Assembly (NCBI GenBank): GCA_011799875.1
Contig: CM022297.1
Location: 539,446,795-539,510,794 of the forward strand
From: Thinopyrum elongatum
Taxonomy: Eukaryota; Streptophyta; Magnoliopsida; Poales; Poaceae
DNA length: 64,000 nt
Direction of reading: 5' to 3'
This document shows positions 45,390 to 56,510 of the stretch, in pieces. The translations under genes were made by a program, and so were the position numbers. The notes beneath the pieces were generated by a model. It made no database searches. It saw nothing but the letters and a program-made list of their open reading frames with translations, and was not told the DNA's origin. The first letter of the stretch is position 1. Every line of letters begins with the position of its first letter.

Positions 45390-47499
45390 TGCTACTTCTT
45401 GAGCTTGCGTTGGTTTTTCTCTTAAAGAGGAAAGGGTGATGCAGCACAGTAGAGATAAGTATTTCCCTCAGTTAAGAATCAAGGTATCAATCCAGTAGGA
45501 GAAACGCGCAAGTCCCCAATAGATGCACCTACACAAACAATCAAACACTTGCACCCAACGCGATCAAGGGGTTGTCAATCTCTTCACGGTCAATTGCAAA
45601 GGTGAGATCTGATAGAGATAGATAAAACTAAATAAAAGATAAAATATTTTTGGGTTTTTTGGTTTATAGACCTGAAAATAAAAGATTGCAAAATAGTAGA
45701 TCGGAAACTAATATGATGAAAAATAGACCCGGGGGCCATAGGTTTCACTAGAAGCTTCTCTCATGAAGGCAAATAATACGATGGGTGAAGAAATTACTGT
45801 CGAGCAATTGATAGAAAAGCGCAAAGTTATGACGATATCCAAGGCAATGATTATGTAATATAGGCATCACGTCCGTGTCAAGTAGACGACTCCTGCCTGC
45901 ATCTACTACTATTACTCCACACATCGATCGCTATCCAGCATGCATCTAGAGTATTAAGTTCATAAAGAACGGAGTAACTCTTTAAGTAAGATGACATAAT
46001 GTAGAGGAATAAACTCAAGCAATATGATGAAAACCCCATCTGATGTGACCATAAACCGCGCTATTCCATGTACATTGCAGATTGGAGGTTTTTGTATTGA
46101 GGTGCCGTCGACACAACCAGAGAAGCAAGAGATCAAACCAACCTTCAGAACACCATGCAATTTCTTTTGTATTGGTCGTGTGTGTGTGGAGTATCAGGAC
46201 GAAGGCCGAAGCACCAAGGCAACATGGAGGAGTCCAAACCATGTTGATTTAGCTTTAACATACGTACGTTCCTTTAGTACTAGTCTGTTTTGGATTTTGT
46301 GATCAGCTTGTTGGATACTTAATTAACTAAATCATGATTAGTTAGAATAGGAAAGAGATAAGAGTCCGTATCTTTTTAGCTTGTTTGTTAGGTCGGTTGG
46401 TTCAGGTTTAGTTTTGCCTATAAAATAGGCAGGCCTCGGCCTAGTACGGGACGGAACTTTTGGAGTGAATTTTTTTTGGAGAAAAGCATCAGGTTGGATG
46501 CACCAAATATCTATGTTGTTTGCTGATCCTTGAGGGATTTTGGAGCTGCTATATGTGTAGGATTTGATCCGATCAAATTCTTGCTCAAGTTTTTGTTCTT
46601 TGGTCTTCTCGTGTTTTTGCTTGATCCGAAGAGCCACTCTACTACTTCGACCCACGCTGCTGTTGCGGCGATCGTTCGTCGACGTTTTTGCTATTTCGTT
46701 GAGTACCGTTAAAGATTGGGCCAACAAACGACTTGTCATCTAGTCGGGTCCCATCACCATCTTTTTATCCTCGATGGCAACAATTCAATACGTGTCTCGC
46801 TACCCCTACTTTGTCACTGGGTGAAATCACGCAAGATTGAACCCAAAACTAAGCACCTCTTCCATTACAAGAAAAACCAATCTAGTTGGTCAAACCAAAC
46901 CGATAATTCGAAGAGAAATACAAAGATATCAAATCATGCATATAAGAATTCAGAGAAGATTCAAATAATATTCATAGATAAGCTGATCATAAATCCACAA
47001 TTCATCGGGTCTCGACAAACACACCGCAAAAGAAGATTACATCGGATAGATCTCCAAGAATATCAAGGAGAACATTGTATTAAAAATCAAAGAGAGAGAA
47101 GAAACCATCTAGCTACTAGCTATGGACCCGTAGGTCTGAGGTAAATAACTTACGCTTCATCGGAAGGGCAATAGAGTTGATGTAGAAGCCCTCCGTGATC
47201 GATTCCCCCTCCGGCAGGATGCCGGAAAAGGCCGCAAGATGGGATCTAACGGGAACAGAAGGTTGCGGCGGTGGAAAAGTGTTTTCGTGGATGCCTCTGG
47301 TGGTTCTGGAATATTTGTGAATATATAGGAGGAAGACCTAGGTCAGGAAGTCACTGAGGGGCTCACAAGGTAGGGGGGCGCCCTCTTCCCTTGCCGCTGC
47401 CTCGTGGCTTTTCTGACTTGGACTCCAAGTCCCCTGAGTGTCTTCTGATTCAAGAAAAATCATCGTGAAGTTTTATTCCGTTTGGACTCCATTTGGTTT
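45390..47499 (-). repeat. 5' LTR of the Gypsy element, outer end missing
   Basis: Same sequence as 38284-40385, interrupted by a 716-bp insertion at 46041. It stops at about 47499 (ctccatttggt), some 185 bp before the expected TGATACG end, and continues into unrelated DNA. Confidence 0.85.
46041..46756. mobile_element. 716-bp TG...CA insertion, probable solo LTR
   Basis: The left LTR supplies the empty site (ccccatctttttatcc). CCATC is duplicated (46036-46040 and 46757-46761). Ends TGATGTGACC and CCCATCA. A TATA-like ctataaaatagg sits near 46420, in the usual place for an LTR promoter on the plus strand. No repeat of its own ends inside and no gag/pol, so solo LTR is preferred over a TRIM. 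Confidence 0.7.
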
Positions 47500-48883
47500 C
47501 GGCCATAAATGTAACGGATGTGTCCTTTTTTGATGTAATAATGCAATTAGTCGAGTGGAAACTACTACTTTCCTGTAAGGATTAAATAACATTTTTTTTG
47601 TAAAACTACTATAATAACGAAAGTGCTATCAAACTAATAAACCTTACTATCAAACACAGACCGAGATAGTGTGACAAGTTATCTGTTATCTTCAATCTGC
47701 GGTGGTGTCTCAGGTAGCGAGACGCGACAGATGAAATTGAGATCTCGCCGCGCTCCTGGACTCGAAATACGACATGTGGTTGTGCGCTTTATTTTTCATA
47801 TTGGACGGGTAGGCTTGACAATGAGGTGGTTGGTCAACGTTGACGGGTAGATGTATCTCGTTACCTCTGTCGTGCTGTGCCGAGTTTTTGGAAGATGCCA
47901 TGAAGTACCTTTTTTTTTTGCGGTGATGCCATGAAGTACCTTGAAGTTGAATCATAACGCATTCGTGTCTACTTGCATTGTGTCGGGTGCGTTTGCTTTG
48001 TGACTTGTATTGTCTAATCGTTTAGTTCCTTGAATGTGATGAAGTTTGTAAAGATGGTTCGGTAGCAAGGGCATCGTCGTTAGAATTCACCAGTGTTTAT
48101 GCTTGCATGATCCACGGTCAACCGCTAAGCTGCAATTATAGCTGCAATATAATTGTTAAGCCATCCAAAACAAAACATAGAAATCTAAAAACATAGTAAG
48201 GAAAAAAAAACATAGAAATTGGATAGGAATGCATGCAAAACAAAGGATTAGAAAACACAATTTTTTTGCAAACTTCAAGGTTTGGTTCACAGAAATAGAA
48301 AAAACGTAGGGATTCTAATAAAAATAATCAAATAAAATCAAGCAACATGAGAAGGAATAATTAGCATGTTATCATGCCATTAAGGATCTCAGTCTTGTTC
48401 TTTGTGCGTAGAAAACTGAAAAAGAGGTTCAATTGTATTGTAAAATTCCTATATTTTCTTTGAAGCTGAGACGAAAGAATTATTTCGTTCATTTTTCCTT
48501 TGTTACGCTCCTTTGAACCAAAGGCTTGAATAGATTCTACATGATCAATTAACACATGTGCAACAAGATTTACTTCCTGCGGACAATGAAAGTATTTCGC
48601 TGAAATGTAAAAATAAAAGTTACTTCGTAATCGACATTTTTGATACACGTCGGCATTTTATAAATCAGCTGTCAATTTGGTGATTATCCTTGTACAAATG
48701 ATTCCTCTTTCTTTGAGGGACTTCTGAAAATCATCCAAGATAAATGTGTCCATTGCATATGATCAGTAAAGAAAATTCAGAAAACTCTAGTCAAGTAGAT
48801 TCAGCCGTTGAATACAGATCCAACGGCCGACGTAACCCTACACCGGCCTACACACACCTTCACACCCCCACCGCCCTACACAG
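47500..48883. other. Intergenic DNA upstream of the RING-CH gene
   Basis: Nothing coding recognised. AT-rich from 48170 to 48780. Holds a micro-insertion of T's between 18-bp repeats at 47894-47942. The promoter of the next gene should lie in the last few hundred bases, but I see no clear TATA box. Confidence 0.5.
47894..47942 (-). repeat. 18-bp direct repeat around an oligo-T insert
   Basis: gatgccatgaagtacctt at 47894-47911 and 47925-47942 with ttttttttgcggt between. Looks like a target duplication around a tail-only retroposition. Confidence 0.6.
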
Positions 48884-49681
48884 ATGCTTCCCGAAGGAAA
48901 GCTAATGGCCGCGGCCGCCACCCCTTCGCCGGAGACGGCGCTCCCAGCGGCGGACGGCCCCGGGTACGACCACGACAAGGAGGAGGAGTGCCGCATCTGC
49001 CGCCTCCCCGCCGAGGTGGACCGGCCCCTGCGCCGCCCCTGCGGCTGCCGCGGCAGCATGAGGTTCGTCCACGACGACTGCCAGCTCCAATGGATCGCCC
49101 GCCGCCGCAAACTCCCCCGCTGCGAGGTATCGTCTCTCTCCTCCCCGCCGCCACTCCACCCCCACCCCCGTCCCGGTAGGGTTTCCATTTCATATTGTCA
49201 GTGTGGTATACGCGCGCTTAATTCATTGTCTCTTTTTTCCAATCTCGTCTAGATTCATCCTGATTAGCATAGATTTCAGTAGTAACTTTTACTAGATGCT
49301 ATGTGTATAATGCTGCATTGCCAATCTCCATGATATCCCGATGAAAATATCCCTCTCTGCAATGTAATAAGTTCCTGTCATATTGTTGCTGTTGTGGTAC
49401 TGCTGAATTCCAGCTCCATTTCGATGTGATGCCGATGCTGACGTGCACGACCATTCTTTGTATCATTACAGGTGTGCAGACGCCGAATCTCCATCCGGCC
49501 CCTCTACGCCGCGGACGCCCCCGAGAGGCTGCCGGTTTCCGAGCTCATGGAGGGTCTGCCCAGCAAGCTCATCGGGCTGCTGCTCCCCCTCTTCTTCGCC
49601 GTCTGCGTTGTCCGGGAGTTTGTCGTTCCGCTGACCATCTGCTGGGCATGGCGCCTCGCGCTCGCCACCGACTTTGCTTGA
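48884..49681 (+). CDS. RING-CH E3 ubiquitin ligase, short, N-terminal part of SUD1/DOA10-like protein
   Basis: Exon 1 48884-49126 ends TGCGAG|gtatcg; exon 2 49472-49681 follows ttacag; phase 0, 150 residues. The C4HC3 RING-CH is complete: C36, C39, C53, C55, H63, C66, C80, C83, with the intron between C80 and C83. Residues 88-111 (IRPLYAADAPERLPVSEL) match the stretch that follows RING-CH in SUD1/DOA10/MARCH6 ligases of the ER membrane, which ubiquitinate proteins for ER-associated degradation. Two hydrophobic segments (about 113-128 and 130-146) then a TGA. Full members have about 14 membrane spans, so this is either a short paralogue or a truncated copy. The second ATG at 48905 (MAAAAT) has the better context. 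GC-rich exon 1 is usual in grasses. Confidence 0.75.
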
Positions 49682-50800
49682 GCGCACCATCTGCTCTCCC
49701 TGCGCCTATCCATGGCCTCATGGACCTGCATCCCTGCTTCAGTTGCGCTCTGCATGGAGCTTGCACGCTTGGTTGCGCCATTTTCTGTAGCTCCATTTGC
49801 GCGCTGGGTTGCACGCCTGGTAGCTCAGATTCAGAGTCAGGAGCCTGGGTTATGAGGCATTGCAAGTCCTTGCGATATTTGCTGTTGAAGTTTCCTTGGT
49901 GGTACGATTATTGCTTTCTCAACCAATATCCTATGTCCGCTACTTGTATTTGTTTATTTGTTCTAAACTTCTGATCCTATGGGGATTCTGTGGTTGATTA
50001 GATTATTCTAGCTTCCCATATCATAGTAAAGCATCTGTTAATGCAGTTCTGTCCTGAGAATTTAGCTAATCTTGCCAATGTTTTTGTCCTGATTGTCTAT
50101 TTACAGTTGGTCACGGCGCAATATGGCTCTAGTTAAAAGTGTACCACCTTGGATGTGTCCAGAATATTGCAAGAGATAATAGCAAGACTTAAATGATTGC
50201 CACATGGAAGAAATTGGAACGAATTGTTCTATAATATAATATGACAATGTTCAACTCTTTGCTTCTTTTCCTACCTTGCAATTGCGCCTCTGACCGTTGG
50301 TCAGGAACTCAGGATAGGTATACTAGTTGGAGGACTACTACTGAATATAGATGTTGGATTTCTTCCGGTTATTATTTCAAGTGCACCGCTAAAACTGTCT
50401 TAGCTTGTTCTTTTGGTGCTTTAGCTGCTATGCTAATTGAGCAGATACTCCCTCCGTTCCAAAATAAGTGTTCGAACTAAAACCACAACACTTACTTTGG
50501 AATGGAGGGAGCAATTTGGACATATACTTTACGAGTGCGGTGCGTAGCAGGGGTGGAGGAGATAAAGAAGGGCAAGTTGTAGAGTACCATATAAGGTAAG
50601 CGTGCTGGATGGAGGAGAGGAGTTTGTTTGTGGGTGTGGACAATTTGCTCACATGGGACTACTCTGCAGCCATGTAGTGAAGGTAGTTGATCATTCAATC
50701 TATTTGTTTGAATATGTTGAATACAGCTGATTTATAGAATAATGCCCTACTTCTGATGATAAATACAGGTACTCGACTTCATTGGCATTAAGGATTATTG
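49682..50800 (+). other. Probable 3' untranslated region or introns of the RING-CH gene
   Basis: No continued SUD1-like coding seen in any frame. Contains a Stowaway-type MITE at 50448-50511. Confidence 0.4.
50448..50511. mobile_element. Stowaway-type MITE, 64 bp
   Basis: CTCCCTCCGTTCCAAAATAA at the left and its near complement (ttactttggaatggagggag) at the right, after a TA. The right TA is now CA. Typical Tc1/Mariner-derived MITE of grasses, internally deleted. Confidence 0.85.
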
Positions 50801-51052
50801 CCGCCGGCTAAGAGGAAGGAGCTGGGGCGCCCGACGAACAGCAGAGAAAAGACGCCATAAGAAGGTTTGACCAATAGGACAAGATTCTACACCATTTGTC
50901 GGTGGCAGGGGCACAAGAGGACATCATGCCCAGACCTCGGAGATGTACCAATGCAAGCTAGAAGAGCAGCTCGCTGCAGGAACTGTGGACTAGAAGGTCA
51001 CCGCTGTTACAACTGCAACAAAGCAGCAGAGCTAAGACTGAAAGACAGTTGA
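50801..51052 (+). pseudogene. Zinc-knuckle tail of a FAR1/MULE-type protein, relic
   Basis: In one frame: KRKELGRPTNSREKTP, a TAA, then NRTRFYTICRWQGHKRTSC and RCRNCGLEGHRCYNC, ending TGA at 51052. The basic GRP linker followed by zinc-knuckle-like CX2CX4H and GH...C motifs is the usual C-terminus of FAR1-related and MULE transposase-derived proteins. The first cysteine of the first knuckle is replaced by Tyr (FYTIC). No MULE or SWIM domain is found upstream. Either a captured fragment or the last exon of something lost; direct link to the RING-CH gene not shown. Confidence 0.55.
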
Positions 51053-51856
51053 TGTGATCAGTAATCCCATGGTTATGTTTAGAACAAGTATAGTTTAGTT
51101 CGTATCTGCAATGTTCGAGAATTGCCTGTGAACATTATAGCTGCAAATTTGCTATGTATGTTTGGATCGACAGATGTCCAGACTGTACTAGTGTCATAGT
51201 TCCTGATCAGTACTTGTATGAACTTTTTGTAGCTACAGGTTTTCTATGTAATGTAATCGGGATTAAATACGTGATTTTTAGGTTTATTCTGATGTAATGG
51301 TTTAGCTGATCCTAGCTTCCATCCCATGCCGGTGTTGGAGAGCTTCGGACCCACTGAAATGGAAGGGCTAGATTATATTTCCCCCAGACTGATGTAGTAG
51401 TGCCTGTAATGGATTGAGGATCTCTGCGCATATATATATCTATGTGCAAGACAAAATGACTTTAATTTTGTGATCCTGTGCTAGCTGTATGATCTAAGTA
51501 TTATGTAAGGAGAATTGAGTGTTCTCGCTATGAGCAATGTGGTGTGAGAGGATGTAAGCATCAAGAGATATGTCCATTCTGCTACTTGAATTGCAGAAAT
51601 TCCATGCGGCACGCTGTGCTAGTGGAGTGCTGACATATGGATTATTGATGCTTGGATGATTGCCGTTACATATGATTTGCAGCCGGCGAGGATGTCGCCT
51701 GATGTTAATGTGACATGGACAATCATAAAGATGGTTTTCAAAAGGTGCTCGTTCTGATACTGCACAATTTGATATGTTAAAACAGTAAACTATGAATGCA
51801 CTGAAAACACAATTTGATATGCCAAAAAGGTGCTCCTTCATGTAGACATCTTACAA
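51053..51856. other. Intergenic stretch, no gene seen
   Basis: Short ORFs only. Lies between the tail ends of the plus-strand relic and the minus-strand gene. Confidence 0.5.
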
Positions 51857-53553
51857 CTAGTATTGTACAAACATACTGAAGAGAGGTGGAACTACAGCTA
51901 TGATGTTGAAAGTGGGAGGGTACAAAACATTTGCGAGCGAAACATTAGCAAAAAGCAGAGTGGCTTCCAAAGTGTCGAAGGCAGAATCGGAGGGCGCCAG
52001 GACCTTCCATAGTGCATTGTGAGCGAGTGCAGAGAAGTTTCCCTGAAGCTTCATGCACTCGTGCAGGGCATCCATCTTTGTTTTCAACACGTTCAGCTGT
52101 GCAGACACATGCATGTGCCATGTTAATCAAGGGAATGTTTTTCAAAAAAATAAAATAATACTGGTGCATGGATGCATACCTTAGAGAGAGAGAGGGGTGG
52201 GGGTTCAGCTTCTCTCCATCAAAGTGATGTGCAATGTGCAGAACAAATGTCCAAGATTCGTCGCTGCAAAATAAAGTACATGGCATCTGTTTACAGATTT
52301 GATAAGAGGGAGATTTCGAGGGGAGTAACAGCTAACAAATACAAGGTATTCCAAAAATGGTACCCGGACAAGATGGTATCAGTGAGAGGTGGGTACTTTA
52401 GGACCCAATCATCCTTGCTCATTGGCCACCCTGCATAAAACAATTGAAGAGAGCAGTGTGGAGCTTCCATGCAATTGCTTCGTCATGGACCTTCCAATGA
52501 TGGCAGGCAGAATTTCTGGTGAACAGGGGTTTAAATACATTTATCAGTTTTGCGACCATGTCTCCTATTTTTTATGACAGCAGTTCGTACAAAGGATGCA
52601 GTGTTAACACCCTAAAAAATCAAAACATAACAATCTGTTGGGGGGGGGGGGGGCGGGTATCAAGAGATAGTATTATAATTACGGGCCGAGTTGATATCGT
52701 GCTGTCATATTTGAGTGATTTGTCAACAAATTGTCTCTGGATGGAGATTGTATGAATATAATTGACGTCGAACAACACAAGTGTCTGATCAATGGAATAG
52801 GGGGTAAGTACAATAAGTAGTTGACGGAATTGGCACAAAGTTGCAGTTGCGGAACGAAAATTTATGAAAATGAACTTACCGAGAACTCAGGTTCAATCGG
52901 CTGTCTCCAACTAAGGTAAGGGCATTCAGCTTCCGATTCAGAGTCGAGTTGTGCAAAACAGTGGAGTACCAATGACATCAATTCATGATTGATGAGCCTG
53001 CTACCAGCCAGCTCGTCCCTTATGGATGTACTGGTGATTCTGACAAACCTAGATACCTCTGTATATGGGAAAATTTCTGAAAATGCAAACATTTGATACT
53101 ATGCATGACTATCTGGAGGTACTGTCGTAGAAGTTCAGCAACAGATGCCTGAGAGGATGGGGGTACCACACAACTCCCTGCTCCAAGGATTTGTCTGAAA
53201 ACCGGGGCGCAAGATATTCTTGTGGCCAGGTAGATATGCTCTTTTTTCACCAAATTGTACTACAGTTGTACACGATTCAACACGGCAGCAGCATACGTCT
53301 CGCTTCACAAAGGCCAGCCTGCAGGGCAAGATCGGTGGGCAAGGTGAGAATAGAAACCATCATTCAAAGAAGACAATGCGTGGAGAGCTGGGATCTTACA
53401 TCTTTCCTGACACACTTGTAGAACCATGAGCCCGGGCTTTATCCGCCGCTGGCAATCCAGGTGATAATCACCGCAATCCGTACAAGGAACCAGAGGCAGG
53501 ATGTCGCCGGTGGCAGAGGACGATGAGGATGAAGTCATGAGGTGAATCAACAC
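51857..53553 (-). CDS. Putative multi-exon gene or relic, possible Ulp1-like C-terminus
   Basis: Minus-strand exons with GT-AG borders: about 53078-52880 (FVRITSTSIRDELAGSR ... SWRQPIEPEFS), 52430-52343 (GWPMSKDDWVLKYPPL), 52263-52180 (DESWTFVLHIAHHFDGEKL) and 52096 to about 51857 (LNVLKTKMDALHECMKLQGN). Upstream, 53530-53305 (MTSSSSSSATGDILPLVPC) may be the first exon, but the join is unclear. The LHIAHHFDGEKL...KLQGN pattern resembles the end of plant Ulp1-like (C48) domains, after the catalytic Cys; the His, Asp and Cys themselves are not seen. Exon order and phases are my estimate. Function unknown; a transposon-derived gene is possible. Confidence 0.35.
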
Positions 53554-53740
53554 TGGCGCTTGGGATTGGATGAGGTAACGGCAGTAGATTGGGGCGGCGG
53601 CGATTTTTTTGACCGCTGAGCTGAAGAGAACGGGTGATGAACGAACGGCGTTGGCCTGAGACGGGTCCGAGCCGTGACCCAGATCGTAAATGGGCGTCTG
53701 TGCGGGCGGAGCTTAACGATGGCCGTTCCATTAATGAGCC

Positions 53741-54360
53741 GACAATGGTGGGCCTGTTCCCAGACTGTACGAGAAATACGTGTGGATATACAGCGTCATA
53801 TACAATGGGTGGTGCGCATCCCTAGTACAACTCGCGACGGAGATAACGAGCGCCTGTGAGCTCGCGCTCACATGGGCACTTTCGCGAATGCATTTTCTTA
53901 TTTTATTTTGGTAATTTATCATAGTAGTGGAAAAATGGAAAAAAAATATTGGGTGGTGGGAATAGCTAGCCCATATACCCATCTGTCCGTGTACAACATT
54001 TGATGGAGTGTGTCAGGCAAAGCCAAGGAGCCTCAAGAAACCATTGCATATATATAATTTTGGCCTTTTGTTTTAGATCTTTTTGTAAAATTTCAGTTTA
54101 TTTTTTACTAATTGTTGCTCCTTAATTTTCTACTTGCAATTGTTCAAACTGTTTGCATAACAACGCCCATGAAAAAGAATCGGCACCGGCCCTCCCAATC
54201 GCGCCGCTACGGGCAAGTTTTGTATCTTGATCTACCAGCAACCACGTCAGCGCCGGCACGTCATCGACATGGCGGATGTCGAACGTGAAGAGGAGGTCTC
54301 TATGGCCTTCACCTCCACCGGCGGCGCTGCACGCACGCGGTAGGTGCTGCACACGATTGA
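53741..54360. other. Spacer between the minus-strand gene and receptor-kinase relics
   Basis: No gene called. A minus-strand ORF at 54122-54352 lacks recognisable domains. Confidence 0.4.
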
Positions 54361-54384
54361 CGACGACTATTGCGGAGTCCGTCC

Positions 54385-54941
54385 CGGCGTGCAGGTGACT
54401 CGATAGGCTTCCAGCCAGCGAGCGCGGAGTGGAGCATTGGCAGGTTCAACCATGGGTTCCCACACGGAAACAGGCGACGCTGCCGTGCGTCCGTGGCTGC
54501 GAGGAGAGTATCCTGTCCATCAGTCCATGCCGAGCATGAAGGTTGCCAAGAGCCCAGAGGAGTGCCTAGCGAGGTCCACCGCCAACTGCTCATGCCTGGC
54601 ATACGTCCATCCTGGCGTGTAGTCGAGCCGGCGAGCACGCAGTGGAGCATCGACAGGTTCGACCATGGGTGCCGGTGGAAATAGGCGGTGCCACCGTGCG
54701 TCCGTCACTTCGAGGAGAGTTTCCTGACCATGCCAAGCATGAAGGTTACCTAGAGCGCGGAGGAGTGCCCGGCGAGGCGTGCACCGCCAACTACTCATGC
54801 CCAGCGTACATGTATCCGAACCTGAGGGGCAGCAGCGCCGAGGGGCGTGTGAGCCGGTGCCTGGTAGGGTAGATGAGTTTATCGACTTAATGATGATGGG
54901 CACGACTATTGCGGCGTCCGCCAAGCATGAAGGTTACCTAG
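54385..54941 (+). pseudogene. G-type lectin S-receptor-like kinase fragments (EGF-PAN), two copies
   Basis: Copy 1 (about 54385-54620): PAC-R then, after a stop and shift, GFQPASAEWSIGRFNHG, the EGF-like end of an S-domain receptor kinase, and later MPSMKVAKSPEECLARS with NCSCLAY, the start of a PAN/Apple domain. Copy 2 (about 54620-54941): EPASTQWSIDRFDHGC, then SFLTMPSMKV, then YSCPAYMYPNL and FIDLMMMGT. Frames shift and stops occur, so nothing is expressed as protein. No S-locus lectin, membrane span or kinase part found nearby. Copy 2 is interrupted by the retroposon at 54942; its PAN part reappears at 56275. Confidence 0.65.
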
Positions 54942-56274
54942 ACCAGTTTCAACTTTTCATACAGGCCCGACCAGTTTGGAACAGACTCACGCGACACACA
55001 CGAACGCACGCCTGGATCCCGCTCCCGTGCGGCGCCGCCGCGCCGCACCGGAGCGCCCCCGCCGCCGCCGCCGGGGGCGTCGCAGGCAAAGCCTGTGTGC
55101 TGCAGTGGCGGCGGCGGCGTTTCTCCTTAGCCCGCGCTTCGGTCAGGACGGCGGCGGCCCGTGATGGCCGGATCTACGGCAGTGTGTGTGGGGCGGCGGC
55201 GTACGGTGGCAGGTCCAGCGGCAGCGCTCGATCTGGGCCCAGATGGGCTTCGGCGTGCCGCAACCTCGTGTACCTCCGTCAATGGCTTGTTGTCCTTGGG
55301 ATCGACCTGCAACTCGAGGACGTCGGGGGCTGCGGCCCTGGGCGTGGCGGTGGTGGCCACCTCCTCCGCCGGAGATGGTCGGCCTGAGGCTGGGTGGTCG
55401 GATCTCTAGATCCGTCATCTAGTCCAGGCTGCGAGTTGGGGAAACATAGTTGCCGGTGAAAACCGAGCCGATGGCGGGCGATGGCGGCGTCTTGCGTCAT
55501 TACCTTCATGAAGGCATCGTCGTGTAATTTCTGTCGACTCACTCGTGCTGCTTCGGGGAAACCCTAAGTTCTGGTAATCCAGATCGGACGATGGCGGTAC
55601 TGCGGTGTCGTTCCTCTCTTGGGAGCATCGTTTGTGGAGCAGCGCTGGAAGTCAGAGGCAGGAGGTGGAGCGGCTTCGTCTTGCACGAAGTTTTGGTGGA
55701 GATGTCAAGTCATGCCTGACCGACAGGTGCTACGCTATGTCATGCCTGGTCGGCAGGTACTACGCACGACAGATCTTCCAGAGACTTCAAGCTGTATCGG
55801 CTGGTGGTACTTGGCGGGATGGTGCTGAGGTGTACCGGTGGCGACCGCGACATGCTCAGTTGTTTGCGTGCAGGGAGGTGGTGCCGTTGGGCGCCGTGGT
55901 GGCGTCGACGGCAGCTAGACCGGGCAAGGTCTATGCGCCAGTACAGTTCTGAAGATGGAGTGGTGGCAGTTGGCGGCGGCGGCCTCTGAGAGCGCGCCGG
56001 ACCGGTGTGTGCCCCAGACCTGACAAATGGCTTGGTTGGGGCCTCAGGTCTTAGATGTTAGACTTGGCTGCGAGGTCTGTGGTATTAGGCCCGGACTATC
56101 AGCATCCCTACATCAACTGGATAGAAGTAGCGACAAATGTTGCCTAGACGGCGGCTTCAGATTTACTGTTGTATTTCTTTGTAAGGTCTTTTGAGAATAA
56201 TTAATAAAGTGGTTGCATGCACAGATGCAGAAACAGGTGTCTTTCCTCCTTTTAAAAAAAATAAAAAATAAAAA
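54942..56274 (+). mobile_element. LINE-type retroposon without ORFs, 1.33 kb
   Basis: Flanked by atgaaggttacctag (54927-54941) and atgaaggttacctgg (56275-56289), a 15-bp target duplication with one change. Ends with an A-rich tail (56254-56274). The last 130 bp (gagaataattaataaagtgg ... cctccttttaaaaaaa) are typical of plant L1-type 3' ends. The first 900 bp are GC-rich, as in L1 5' regions, with no endonuclease or RT: an internally deleted copy moved in trans. Confidence 0.65.
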
Positions 56275-56510
56275 ATGAAGGTTACCTGGAGCGCGGAGGA
56301 GTGCCCGGCGAGGCGTGCACCGCCAACTACTCATGCCCAGCGTACATGTATCCGAACCTGAGGGACAGCAGCGCCGAGGGGCGTGTGAGCCGGTGGGTAA
56401 ATGAGCTTATCGACTTAATGATGATGGGCACGCACTTGGCTGCTGACGGCAAGATGCTCTACATCCGTGTTCCTATGGCCGCAGCTTCCACATGTACAAG
56501 ATAATGGTGA
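56275..56510 (+). pseudogene. PAN-domain fragment of a G-type lectin receptor kinase
   Basis: Continues the relic split by the retroposon. CTANYSCPAYMYPNL, then WVNELIDLMMMGTHL and ADGKMLYIRVP form the second half of a PAN domain, ending where such domains run into the membrane span. Sequence is a near copy of 54740-54890. No kinase follows. Confidence 0.6.

Larger units (their letters stand above)
38284..47499 (-). mobile_element. Non-autonomous Gypsy-type LTR retrotransposon, minus strand
   Basis: Two LTRs in the same (minus) orientation, a primer site next to the right LTR, gag-protease in the middle, and a polypurine tract next to the left LTR. No integrase, reverse transcriptase or RNase H is present in about 5 kb of internal DNA, so it would need a helper. 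The LTR start TGATACGTCTCCAACG is a very common Triticeae Gypsy LTR end. The outer end of the right LTR is lost at about 47499, so no target duplication can be checked. Confidence 0.85.

Noticed and set aside
48838..49193. Minus-strand ORFs over the RING-CH first exon
   Set aside because: Shadows of GC-rich coding DNA on the plus strand, where a complete C4HC3 is present.
54122..54352. Minus-strand ORF with FTFDIRHVDDVPA
   Set aside because: Looked at first like a lectin-kinase piece, but the kinase fragments beside it are on the plus strand and no domain match can be argued.
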